Source: DASPKT01 sp035627915
GTDB lineage: Bacteria > Pseudomonadota > Alphaproteobacteria > Azospirillales > Azospirillaceae
Reading direction: 5' to 3'
NCBI GenBank assembly: GCA_035627915.1
Contig: DASPKT010000400.1
Coordinates: 1 to 24,596, forward strand
Length of the DNA: 24,596 nt
The translations under genes were made by a program, and so were the position numbers. The notes under the pieces are model-generated. The model saw nothing but the letters and a program-made list of their open reading frames with translations, did not search any database and had not been told where the DNA came from. Of this stretch, positions 16,301 to 23,656 are shown piece after piece (position 1 is the first letter of the stretch; every line of letters starts with the position of its first letter).

Positions 16301-16644
16301 GGCTCGGCACTTCTTCGGCAAAGGGACGGAAGCCTATGTGCCACAGCGCCTTGCCGCCAGGGAAGCGCGCAAGCGTGTTTCCCGCCGCATAGGTCCCACG
16401 CACGATCATGACGGCTGGACCCCTCCGGCGCGGCATTTTCGGGCGGCGGCACTTGGCATGAACCGGGCTCACCCCTTCGCCGGAGGGGTGATTGCGGCTC
16501 ACCGGGGGAGGGGATACAAATATCGGCATAACAAGGCGCCGCCCCCGCTTCCCGCACGGGACGGACGGCGGAGAACGAGGGAGCGGACGGCGATGGACCT
16601 CCAGTGCCCGGACAGGGCGGCCCCGGCCGCCGGCGGTGTCTCCC
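16301..16644. other. divergent intergenic region between leuD and tctB
   Basis: A 344-bp region holding the promoters of two divergent units. It contains a perfect hairpin, CACCCCT (16470-16476) with AGGGGTG (16484-16490) around a 7-nt loop, the plus-strand promoter candidate at 16492-16520, and a 21-codon open frame at 16592-16658 with purine-rich GAGGGAG upstream. I see no clear minus-strand promoter for leuD and no RNA gene. Confidence 0.55.
16492..16520 (+). promoter_or_regulatory. possible promoter of the tctBAC operon
   Basis: TTGCGG (16492-16497) and TACAAA (16515-16520) stand 17 bp apart in the only AT-rich patch before tctB. It follows directly after the hairpin at 16470-16490, which might be an operator. 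The match is moderate, so this is a suggestion only. Confidence 0.35.
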
Positions 16645-17091
16645 GTGCGGGTCCGTAGCCCGCAGGACCTGGTCGGCGGGATCGCGCTGATCCTGCTGGC
16701 GCTGCTGGCCTGGTCGCAGATCGGGGAGCTGAAGGTCGGCACCGCCGCCCGCATGGGTCCCGGCTACTTCCCCGCCGCCCTCTCCATCCTGGTCGGGCTG
16801 TTCGGGCTGGTGCTGGTCGCCCGCTCGCTGGCCGCGGACGGGCCGGCGCTGGAGCGCTGGCACCTGCGCCGCATGATCCCGGTGCTGGGCGCCATCATCC
16901 TGTTCGCCTTCGCCATCCGGCCGCTGGGCTTGGTGATCTCGGCGGTCGGGCTGGTGCTGCTGGCGTCGGCCGCCGCCCCCGACCTGCGCTGGCGCGACAG
17001 CCTGATCTTCGGCGTGGCGCTGGTGGTCTTCTCAGTCCTGGTCTTCCCCGTGGCACTCGGGCTTCCGCTGCCCGTCTGGCCGAGGCTGTAG
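16645..17091 (+). CDS. tctB: tripartite tricarboxylate transporter, small membrane subunit TctB
   Basis: Small integral membrane subunit of a TTT-family carrier, which moves carboxylates such as citrate or related acids using an ion gradient and a periplasmic binding protein. The N-terminus RVRSPQDLVGGIALILLALLAW and the GTAARMGPGYFPAALSI segment are the TctB hallmark. Four hydrophobic segments are visible. GTG 16645 gives the typical RSP-D-GG start at 148 aa; GTG 16636 is almost as good, and the frame is open to TTG 16492. Neither GTG has a strong ribosome site, and a 21-codon frame ending at 16658 overlaps this start. The stop is 2 bp before tctA, so the genes are coupled. Confidence 0.88.
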   Translation: MRVRSPQDLVGGIALILLALLAWSQIGELKVGTAARMGPGYFPAALSILVGLFGLVLVARSLAADGPALERWHLRRMIPVLGAIILFAFAIRPLGLVISAVGLVLLASAAAPDLRWRDSLIFGVALVVFSVLVFPVALGLPLPVWPRL

Positions 17092-17093
17092 CG

Positions 17094-18602
17094 ATGGGCG
17101 ACGTCTTCTCCAACCTGGCCCTCGGCTTCGGCGCGGCGCTGACGCCGCTGAACGTGGGCCTCTGCTTCATCGGCGCGCTGGTCGGCACCCTCATCGGCGT
17201 GCTGCCGGGCCTGGGGCCCATCGCCACCATCGCCATGCTGCTGCCGATCACCTTCAGCCTGGACCCGCTGGGCGCGCTGATCATGCTGGCCGGCATCTAC
17301 TACGGCGCCCAGTACGGCGGCAGCACGACCGCGATCCTGGTCAACATGCCGGGCGAGACCTCCTCCGTCGTGACCACGCTGGACGGCCACCAGATGGCGC
17401 GGCAGGGCAGGGCGGGGGCGGCGCTGGGCATCGCCGCGCTGGGCTCCTTCTTCGCCGGCTCGGTCGCCACCTTCATCGTGGCGCTGGCCGGCCCGCTCCT
17501 CAGCCAGATGGCCCAGAACTTCGGCCCGGCGGAGTATTTCGCGCTCGTGGTGGTGGGCCTGGTCGGCGCCACGGTGCTGGCCAGCGGGTCGGTGCTGAAG
17601 GCGGTCGCCATGATCGTGGTGGGGCTGCTGCTGGGCACCGTCGGCTCCGACATCGAGTCCGGCGAGCAGCGCCTGACCTTCGGCATCCCGCAGCTGGCCG
17701 ACGGCATCAACTTCACCACGCTCGCCATCGGCCTGTTCGGCGTGGCGGAGATCCTGCGCAACCTGGAGCACACGCACGACCGCGGCGTGCTGGGGGCGAA
17801 GATCACCGGCCTGCTGCCGACCTGGGCCGACATCAAGCAGAGCTTCCCGGCGGTGCTGCGCGGCACCGGCATCGGCAGCGTGCTGGGCATCCTGCCCGGC
17901 AACGGCGCGGTGCTGGCGCCCTACGCCTCCTACACGCTGGAGAAGAAGCTGGCGAAGGAGCCGCAGCGCTTCGGCCGCGGCGCCATCGAGGGGGTGGCGG
18001 GACCGGAGAGCGCCAACAACGCCGGCGCCCAGACCAGCTTCATCCCGCTGCTGACGCTGGGCATTCCGCCCAACGCCGTCATGGCCCTGATGGTGGGCGC
18101 CATGACCATCCAGGGCATCATCCCCGGCCCGACCGTCATGGTGGAGAACCCCACCCTGTTCTGGGGGATGATCGCCAGCATGTGGATCGGCAACGCCCTG
18201 CTGGTCGTGATCAACCTGCCCCTGATCGGCATCTGGGTGCGGCTGCTGCGGGTGCCCTACCGGCTGCTCTACCCGGCCATCCTGCTGTTCTGCTGCATCG
18301 GCGTGTTCACGGTGAACAACTCCTTCATGGACGTGCTGCTGGTGGCGGTGTTCGGGCTGGTCGGCTACGGCCTGCTCAAGCTGGGCTTCGAGCCGGCGCC
18401 GCTGCTGCTGGCCTTCGTGCTGGGCCCGCTGATGGAGGAGAACCTGCGCCGCGCCTTCCTGATCGCGCGCGGCGACGCCACCGTGTTCGTCACCCGTCCG
18501 CTCAGCCTGGCGCTGCTGCTGATCGCGCTGGGCCTGCTGCTGGTCGTGCTTCTGCCCTCGGTGCGGCGGCGGCGGGAGGAGGTCTTCCACGAGGAGGACT
18601 GA
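17094..18602 (+). CDS. tctA: tripartite tricarboxylate transporter, large membrane subunit TctA
   Basis: The 502-residue permease with about a dozen hydrophobic segments, which forms the transport channel together with TctB. Family signatures include LIGVLPGLGPIATIAMLLPITF near residue 38, the YGAQYGGSTTAILVNMPGE block near residue 75, and the second repeat with LGILPGNGAVLAPYASYTLEK and EGVAGPESANNAGAQTSFIPLLTLGIPPNAVMALM. The two PGxG-type blocks reflect the internal duplication known in this family. GAGG at 17082-17085 inside the end of tctB serves as ribosome site, 8 nt before ATG 17094. The substrate cannot be read from this subunit. Confidence 0.95.
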   Translation: MGDVFSNLALGFGAALTPLNVGLCFIGALVGTLIGVLPGLGPIATIAMLLPITFSLDPLGALIMLAGIYYGAQYGGSTTAILVNMPGETSSVVTTLDGHQMARQGRAGAALGIAALGSFFAGSVATFIVALAGPLLSQMAQNFGPAEYFALVVVGLVGATVLASGSVLKAVAMIVVGLLLGTVGSDIESGEQRLTFGIPQLADGINFTTLAIGLFGVAEILRNLEHTHDRGVLGAKITGLLPTWADIKQSFPAVLRGTGIGSVLGILPGNGAVLAPYASYTLEKKLAKEPQRFGRGAIEGVAGPESANNAGAQTSFIPLLTLGIPPNAVMALMVGAMTIQGIIPGPTVMVENPTLFWGMIASMWIGNALLVVINLPLIGIWVRLLRVPYRLLYPAILLFCCIGVFTVNNSFMDVLLVAVFGLVGYGLLKLGFEPAPLLLAFVLGPLMEENLRRAFLIARGDATVFVTRPLSLALLLIALGLLLVVLLPSVRRRREEVFHEED

Positions 18603-18672
18603 CCCCGCAGGCCGCGCGCGCCACCGTCCCTGCACCATCGTCCCTGCACAACGATAACCCCCGGGAGGACCC

Positions 18673-19647
18673 ATGCGCTTCACGTCGGTTGCTTTCGCCG
18701 CCCTCGCCGCCGTCGCGGCCTGGTCCGGCGCCTCGGCCCAGGACTACCCGACCCGCCCGATCACCATGGTGGTGCCCTTCGCCGCCGGCGGCCCGACCGA
18801 CACGGTCGCCCGGCTGGTCGCCCAGAACATGAGCCAGTCGCTGGGCCAGCAGGTCATCGTGGAGAATGTCGGCGGCGCCGGCGGCACGCTGGGCGCCGCC
18901 CGGGTGGCGGGGGCGGAGCCGGACGGCTACACCCTGCTGCTGCACCACATCGGCCAGGCGACCGCGGCCACCCTGTACCGGAACCTGAAATACAAGCCGG
19001 GCGAGGACTTCGCGCCGGTCGGCCTCATCACCGACGTGCCCATGACCATCGTCGCCAAGAAGGACTTCCCCGCGAAGGACCTCAAGGAGCTGGTCGACTA
19101 CGTCAAGAAGAACCCGGACAAGGTGACGCTCGCCAACGCCGGCGTCGGCGCCGCCTCGCACCTCTGCGGCATGCTGTTCATGCAGGCGGTCGGCGTGCAG
19201 CTGACCACCGTGCCCTACAAGGGCACCGGCCCCGCCATGAACGACCTGGTGGGCGGGCAGGTGGACCTGCTGTGCGACCAGACCACCAACACGACCAGCC
19301 AGATCAAGGGCGGCGCCATCAAGGCCTACGCGGTGACCACGCCGAACCGGGTCAAGTCGCTGCCGGACCTGCCCACGACGAAGGAGGCGGGGCTGGAGGG
19401 CGTGCAGGTCGCCGTCTGGCACGGGCTGTACGCGCCCAAGGGCACGCCGCAGCCGGTCGTCGACAAGCTCGCCAAGGCGCTGCAGACGGCGCTGAAGGAC
19501 CAGACCGTGGCGGCCCGCTTCGCCGAGCTGGGCACGGAGCCGGTCACCCAGGAGCGCGCCACGCCGAAGGCGCTGGGCGACTACGTGAAGTCGGAGATCG
19601 ACCGCTGGAAGCCGGTCATCACCTCCGCCGGCGTCTACGCCGACTGA
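18673..19647 (+). CDS. tctC: Bug-family periplasmic receptor of the tripartite transporter (TctC)
   Basis: A 324-residue binding protein that captures the carboxylate in the periplasm and hands it to TctAB. A signal peptide ends GASAQ before DYPTRPITMVVPFAAGGPTDTVARL, the N-terminal signature of Bug/TctC proteins; VIVENVGGAGGTLGA, DGYTLLL and VPYKGTGPAMNDLVGGQVDLLCD also fit. Bug ligands include citrate, dicarboxylates, nicotinate and amino acids, and cannot be predicted here. GGGAGG lies 4 nt before ATG 18673. A 70-bp gap with a short direct repeat (CGTCCCTGCAC twice) separates it from tctA; receptor genes in this family are commonly spaced off in this way. A terminator follows directly. Confidence 0.93.
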   Translation: MRFTSVAFAALAAVAAWSGASAQDYPTRPITMVVPFAAGGPTDTVARLVAQNMSQSLGQQVIVENVGGAGGTLGAARVAGAEPDGYTLLLHHIGQATAATLYRNLKYKPGEDFAPVGLITDVPMTIVAKKDFPAKDLKELVDYVKKNPDKVTLANAGVGAASHLCGMLFMQAVGVQLTTVPYKGTGPAMNDLVGGQVDLLCDQTTNTTSQIKGGAIKAYAVTTPNRVKSLPDLPTTKEAGLEGVQVAVWHGLYAPKGTPQPVVDKLAKALQTALKDQTVAARFAELGTEPVTQERATPKALGDYVKSEIDRWKPVITSAGVYAD

Positions 19648-19671
19648 CGCGGCCGGCCGCGCGACGGGACG

Positions 19672-19701
19672 GGCCGCGCTCCCCCGGGGGCGCGGCCTTT
19701 T
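19672..19701 (+). terminator. Rho-independent terminator after tctC
   Basis: GGCCGCGC (19672-19679) pairs perfectly with GCGCGGCC (19690-19697), the C-run and G-run between them can pair further, and TTTT follows at 19698-19701 with more T-rich sequence to 19710. It ends the tctBAC transcript. There is no T-run for the opposite strand. Confidence 0.85.
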
Positions 19702-19713
19702 CCTTGTCTTGGG

Positions 19714-20493
19714 CTACCGGGGCTGGCCCAGGAACCGCTCCACCGTGCCGTCGGCGCGCATCTCCGCCAGCGCCGCGTCCAGCCGGTCGGCCACGTCCGG
19801 CGGCACCGTCTGCGTGCCCAGCAGCATGTAGGCCTCGTTGGAGGAGACCGGCATGGGATGGATCTCCACCTGCTCCAGCATGCCGAGGCGCCGGGCCATG
19901 TGCCGACCCACCGCCTCGCCCTCCAGGAAGCCGTCCACCCGGCCGCGCACCAGCATGGTGATGCCCCCGGCGGAGCCGTTGGCCTCCAGCAGGTTGCCGG
20001 CGAGGCGGCCCTCCGCCAGCAGCGTCTCGTACTCCTGGCTGTAGCGGGCGCCGCGCTGGACGCCCAGGCGGAAGGGCGTGCCGGCCAGGTCGGCCAGCGC
20101 GGCGAACGGGTAGCGCCCGGCCTCGCCCCGGCGCACGAACAGCACGTTGCGCCCGGCCCGCATCGGCCCGACGAAGCGGCCCAGCCCCTCGCGCTCGCGG
20201 GTGCGCTGGGCCCCGGCCAGCCCGTCGATCAGCCCGCCCTTCAGCATGGCGAAGGCACGCACCCAGGGCATCTCCTGCCAGGTCACGGTGCAGCCGGCGC
20301 GGCGCGCCGCCTCCGCCACGATGTCGTGGTCGATGCCCGCCGGCCCGCCCGGCGCCGCGACGTAGAAGGGCTCCCACGGGGTCCAGGCGAAGCGCAGCGC
20401 GCAGTCGCCCGGCGCCGGCGGGGCGGCCCGCGCCGGCAGGGCGGCCGCGGCGGCCAGCAGCAGCAGGAGGGGCAGGAGCAGGCGGGCGCGCAT
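19714..20493 (-). CDS. solitary family-3 substrate-binding protein (amino-acid type)
   Basis: A 259-residue periplasmic protein of the SBP_bac_3 fold used by polar amino-acid ABC importers. The signal peptide MRARLLLPLLLLLAAAAALPARA is clear and decides for ATG 20493 over the longer open frame. Mature-part features include FAWTPWEPFYV, GIDHDIVAEAARRAGCTVTWQEMPWVRAFAMLKGGLIDGLAG and GTQTVPPDVADRLDAALAEMRADGTVERFLG at the end. No permease or ATPase gene is near, so it is either a spare receptor, a sensor subunit or served by a distant transporter. Operator candidate 20515-20530 lies just upstream. It converges with tctC and diverges from zapE. Confidence 0.82.
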   Translation of the reverse strand: MRARLLLPLLLLLAAAAALPARAAPPAPGDCALRFAWTPWEPFYVAAPGGPAGIDHDIVAEAARRAGCTVTWQEMPWVRAFAMLKGGLIDGLAGAQRTREREGLGRFVGPMRAGRNVLFVRRGEAGRYPFAALADLAGTPFRLGVQRGARYSQEYETLLAEGRLAGNLLEANGSAGGITMLVRGRVDGFLEGEAVGRHMARRLGMLEQVEIHPMPVSSNEAYMLLGTQTVPPDVADRLDAALAEMRADGTVERFLGQPR

Positions 20494-20514
20494 GGGAACT
20501 TGTGCACTCGTTCG

Positions 20515-20530
20515 TGTTAACGCGTTCACA
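20515..20530. promoter_or_regulatory. candidate operator, TGTTA-N6-TMACA family, zapE/binding-protein copy
   Basis: TGTTAACGCGTTCACA is palindromic in 14 of 16 positions and is the best example of the site family in this window. It begins 21 bases before the minus-strand start codon of the binding-protein gene and 167 bases before zapE, so the binding-protein gene is the likelier target. Thirteen of its bases recur exactly, in reverse, before leuB. Confidence 0.5.
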
Positions 20531-20696
20531 TTGCCCGAGCGGCGGGCCTTCCCGCAACGGCTATCGGGCCCGGCATGCAGCCCGGCAGAGGCAGTCACGC
20601 GCCCGCCGCGGCTTGCCGCCCCGCCGGTCCATCCTTTACCAAGGGCCGTTAACAGGGACGCCGCCCGCCGCTCCCGGAAACCGCCCGGACCCGCCC

Positions 20697-21845
20697 ATGA
20701 CCGAAGGCCCCCTGTCCGTCTACCGCGCCCGCCGCGGCACCGGCACGCTGAAGTCCGATCCCGCCCAGGCGCTGGCGGCGGAGAAGCTGCAGAGCCTGTG
20801 GCACGCGCTGCTGGACTACCGGCCGGCGCTGGGCCATGTCGGCTGGCGCGCGCGCCTGGGCCTCGCCCGCCGGCCCGACCCGGCGCCGCAGGGGCTGTAC
20901 ATCTACGGCGACGTGGGCCGCGGCAAGTCCATGCTGATGGATCTGTTCTTCGAGACCGCGCCGGTGGAGCGCAAGCGCCGGGTCCACTTCCACGCCTTCA
21001 TGCTGGAGGTGCACCGGCGCATCCACGAATGGCGCCAGTCGGTGCAGCAGCGGGAGAAGGGCGACGGCCCCGCCACCGTCGGCGTCGACCAGGCCCTGCC
21101 GGAGCTGGCCCGCGCCATCGCCGGCGAGGCGTGGCTGCTCTGCTTCGACGAGTTCCACGTCACCGACATCGCCGACGCCATGATCCTGGGCCGGCTGTTC
21201 ACCGCCCTGTTCGAGCTGGGCGTGGTCGTGGTGGCGACCAGCAACTGGCCGCCGGACGACCTCTACAAGGACGGGCTCCAGCGCGACCGCTTCCTGCCCT
21301 TCATCGCGCTCCTGAAGGAGAAGCTGGACGTGCTGCACCTGGCCGGGGCCACCGACTACCGGCTGGCGCGGCTGAAGGGGGCACGGGTCTTCCACCACCC
21401 GCTGGGCCGCGCCGCCAGCGAGGCGCTGTCCCGCACCTTCGCCGACCTGACCGACGGGGCGGAGGGGGCGCCCTGCCACCTGACCGTCCAGGGCCGCCGG
21501 GTGGAGGTGCCGCGCGCCGCCCGCGGCGTCGCCTGGTTCCAGTTCGAGGACCTCTGCGTGAAGCCGCTGGGTGCCGCCGACTACCTCGCCGTCGCCACCC
21601 ACTTCCACACGGTCCTGGTGGACGGCATCCCCCGCCTGAAGGCGGAGGACCGCAACGAGGCCAAGCGGCTGATGACCCTGGTCGACGCCCTCTACGAGCA
21701 CAAGGCCAAGCTGATCGCCGCCGCCGAGACCCCGCCCGAAGGCATCTACGCCGACGGCACCCACGCCTTCGAATTCCAGCGCACCGTCAGCCGGCTGATG
21801 GAGATGCAGGCGGAGGACTATCTGGACGCTGAGCATCTGACCTGA
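20697..21845 (+). CDS. zapE: ZapE/AFG1-family ATPase
   Basis: A 382-residue AAA+-like P-loop ATPase. Walker A is GDVGRGKS (about residues 77-84) and Walker B is LLCFDEF (about 148-154), followed by the family segments HVTDIADAMILGRLF and VVATSNWPPDDLY, then FLPFIALLKEKLDVLHL. In E. coli ZapE interacts with the FtsZ ring and helps division under stress. The mitochondrial relative AFG1/LACE1 acts in respiratory-chain protein turnover. ATG 20697 yields the usual short N-terminus; no strong ribosome site precedes it. The gene stands alone, flanked by two minus-strand binding-protein genes; its stop is 18 bp from the end of the second. Confidence 0.92.
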   Translation: MTEGPLSVYRARRGTGTLKSDPAQALAAEKLQSLWHALLDYRPALGHVGWRARLGLARRPDPAPQGLYIYGDVGRGKSMLMDLFFETAPVERKRRVHFHAFMLEVHRRIHEWRQSVQQREKGDGPATVGVDQALPELARAIAGEAWLLCFDEFHVTDIADAMILGRLFTALFELGVVVVATSNWPPDDLYKDGLQRDRFLPFIALLKEKLDVLHLAGATDYRLARLKGARVFHHPLGRAASEALSRTFADLTDGAEGAPCHLTVQGRRVEVPRAARGVAWFQFEDLCVKPLGAADYLAVATHFHTVLVDGIPRLKAEDRNEAKRLMTLVDALYEHKAKLIAAAETPPEGIYADGTHAFEFQRTVSRLMEMQAEDYLDAEHLT

Positions 21846-21863
21846 GGCGCCCGGCCGCCCCCC

Positions 21864-22631
21864 TCACGACCCCGCCCAGTCCTTCAGCCCGTAGCGCTTC
21901 AGGATCTCCGCCAGCTTGCCCGACTTGCGCATCTCCTTGACGCCTGCGTCTAGCGCGGCGGCCAGTTCCTTGGCCTTGGGGTGCTTGGGCGAGAAGGCGA
22001 TGAAGAGGGGGGCGGAGCTGCCCAGCGGGACGGTCTGCACCACGTCCTCCAGCCCGGCCTGGACGGCCGTGTAGTCCAGCACGTTCTTCTCGTCCAGCAC
22101 CAGGTCCGCCTGCGAGGCCAGCAGCTTGCGCAGGTTGTCCGCGGTCACGTCGTCGCCGGAGGAGAGCGTCACCGCGCCGCCCTTGCCGGCATGCTCGGCG
22201 ATGTAGGCGTCCAGGTCGGGGGCGTAGGCGTAGTCCTGCACGGCCGCCAGCCGGTGGCCCTTCAGGCTGTCCACGCCCTTGTAGGCGAAGCCGTAGCCCT
22301 TGCGCACCGCCACCACGTTGGTGGACTGGCCCAGCGGCTCGGCGCCGAAGACGAAGCCCGGCGCATCGTCCGGGATGGCGCCGATGACGCCCGCGTGGCG
22401 GCCCTCGCGCGCCTCCTCCAGCGCCTGGGTCCAGGGCATCGTCTTGTAGTCCACCGTGTGGCCCAGCGGCTCGAACACCGCCTTGGCGACCTCCACCATG
22501 TAGCCCGGCCGCTCGGAGCCGGGCTCGCAGTTGTAGGGGCACCAGTTGTCGGCGCGCAGCGTGACGGTGTCGGCCGCGGCGGCGGCGGGCAGCAGGGCCA
22601 GGACGGCGGCGGCGAGGACGGGGATGCGCAT
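21864..22631 (-). CDS. solitary family-3 substrate-binding protein (MltF/amino-acid type)
   Basis: A 255-residue periplasmic binding protein with a clean signal peptide (MRIPVLAAAVLALLPAAAAA). The mature protein starts TLRADNWCPYNCEPGSERPGYMVEVAKAVF, and the C-terminal lobe ends KEMRKSGKLAEILKRYGLKDW, as in SBP_bac_3 proteins. Two cysteines three residues apart (WCPYNC) could form a disulfide or a metal site, which is not general for the family. GGAGGG about 10 nt before ATG 22631 is a good ribosome site. As with the gene at 19714, no transporter genes are adjacent. The two are only distantly similar, so this is not a recent duplication. A palindrome lies 26-42 bases upstream. Confidence 0.85.
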   Translation of the reverse strand: MRIPVLAAAVLALLPAAAAADTVTLRADNWCPYNCEPGSERPGYMVEVAKAVFEPLGHTVDYKTMPWTQALEEAREGRHAGVIGAIPDDAPGFVFGAEPLGQSTNVVAVRKGYGFAYKGVDSLKGHRLAAVQDYAYAPDLDAYIAEHAGKGGAVTLSSGDDVTADNLRKLLASQADLVLDEKNVLDYTAVQAGLEDVVQTVPLGSSAPLFIAFSPKHPKAKELAAALDAGVKEMRKSGKLAEILKRYGLKDWAGS

Positions 22632-22985
22632 GGGGTCGGTCCCTCCGGTCGTTCCAGTGTTAACAGCGTAACACCTGGCGCGATCGGGCGGAGTAAGCGC
22701 ATCGGGTTAGGCCGCCGGGCCGAGGGTCCCTGCCTCGCGGCGGCCGTTCTGTGCTCCGCCGCCCGAGCCTGCCAGTCTGCGGAGCAGCAGCGGTGCTGCC
22801 TCCTTGGCGGAGCAGCCTGACCTGCTTCGCTTCCTTGGTTCCCGCAGTGGAGAGGGTGATGCGGGGCAGACGGCGCAGCCCAAGAACCTCTATCGGCGCT
22901 TTGATGCCGGCATGGCTCTGATCACGCCAGTATATTACTATGAAGGGCAATATATGCCGCCAAGAACCCGCATTAGGAGCATGCC
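22632..22985. other. divergent intergenic region before the lipoprotein gene
   Basis: A 354-bp stretch without a supportable gene. Besides the palindrome at 22654-22678 it has the perfect inverted repeat TGCTCCGC (22752-22759) / GCGGAGCA (22779-22786), with a third copy GCGGAGCA at 22807-22814. The last 60 bases are AT-rich (TATATT at 22931, TATATG at 22951) and probably hold the lipoprotein promoter, but I find no matching -35 at proper spacing. Confidence 0.5.
22654..22678 (-). promoter_or_regulatory. candidate operator, TGTTA-N6-TMACA family, divergent copy
   Basis: TGTTA-ACAGCG-TAACA at 22658-22673 is a perfect 5-6-5 inverted repeat, bracketed by CCAG on the left and CTGG on the right. 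The arms follow the same TGTTA-N6-TMACA pattern as the three other sites, but the core lacks CGCG. It sits in the promoter position of the binding-protein gene that starts at 22631. Confidence 0.45.
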
Positions 22986-23606
22986 ATGCTGTCCCGTTCA
23001 GTTATTTCCGTTCTTCTGCTCGCGCTGCCGGCATGTACCAGTGGCCCCATGGCGGCACGGATGTTCGACGAGGCCAGTTCGACGGACGCGCTGGTACTGG
23101 TAGGGGCGCCGGTGAAGCCGGGTCTTTTCGATCCCTACTACTTCACCTTCATGCGAACCGATGTCCCGGTTACGGACGAGTGGAAACGGGGCAGGTTCTT
23201 TGTGGTCCGTAATTATGATGTCGTTTTTGATCCAATGCAAAAAGAAGACTACATTGTGAACAAAATACCGCCCGGCGAGTACCGGTTGGAATCGCTCAGC
23301 TTTGGAGTGCTAAACAATCCACGTGTCACGATTTGTGTCGGGCCGAGTTACTCCTTCACTGTTGCCCCCGGGCAGATACTCTACGCCGGCGACTTTCAAC
23401 TCCTACACGAACCGGACGGCCGAATGGGAATTTCGCACACGATCAACTTGGACGCAGCGCGGTCGGCCGCAGGGGACCTCGGCAAGGACTCCGGTTTGCT
23501 TGCGGTGGCTGAAATCCGGCCCGCCAAGAACAAGCTGACGCGGAGCAAAGTCGGACTTTTCCAGACAGAGAAGGACGTCTGCGTTCCTGACGATGCACCG
23601 AACTGA
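22986..23606 (+). CDS. unrecognised lipoprotein, low-GC gene
   Basis: A 206-residue protein of no family I recognise. The start MLSRSVISVLLLALPAC is a lipoprotein signal with cysteine 17 in the lipobox (L-P-A-C), so the mature protein is lipid-anchored, probably in the periplasm or outer membrane. The body looks like a small beta-rich domain; IPPGEYRLESLSFG resembles the turn of carboxypeptidase-regulatory-like or DUF2846-type folds, only a hint. GGAG 6 nt before ATG 22986 supports this start. By hand count, 60-base blocks between 23161 and 23340 run from 42 to 52% GC, against above 70% in the neighbours, with AAA- and TTT-type codons common. That points to recent acquisition or weak codon selection. 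It stands alone with its own hairpin downstream. Confidence 0.75.
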   Translation: MLSRSVISVLLLALPACTSGPMAARMFDEASSTDALVLVGAPVKPGLFDPYYFTFMRTDVPVTDEWKRGRFFVVRNYDVVFDPMQKEDYIVNKIPPGEYRLESLSFGVLNNPRVTICVGPSYSFTVAPGQILYAGDFQLLHEPDGRMGISHTINLDAARSAAGDLGKDSGLLAVAEIRPAKNKLTRSKVGLFQTEKDVCVPDDAPN

Positions 23607-23615
23607 GATCGCCCG

Positions 23616-23650
23616 CCGGTCTCCCCCAGACCGGAGGGTCGTGCTATTTT
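23616..23650 (+). terminator. possible terminator hairpin after the lipoprotein gene
   Basis: CCGGTCT (23616-23622) and AGACCGG (23628-23634) form a perfect 7-bp stem around CCCCC, starting 9 bases after the stop codon. The T-run (TTTT, 23647-23650) comes only 12 bases after the stem, so termination by the simple intrinsic mechanism is uncertain. Confidence 0.5.
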
Positions 23651-23656
23651 GGTATC

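Noticed and set aside
14345..16411. A 688-codon plus-strand open frame over leuB and leuD
   Set aside because: Antisense shadow of two certain enzymes; its sequence is repetitive His/Gln/Ala/Gly with no recognisable domain.
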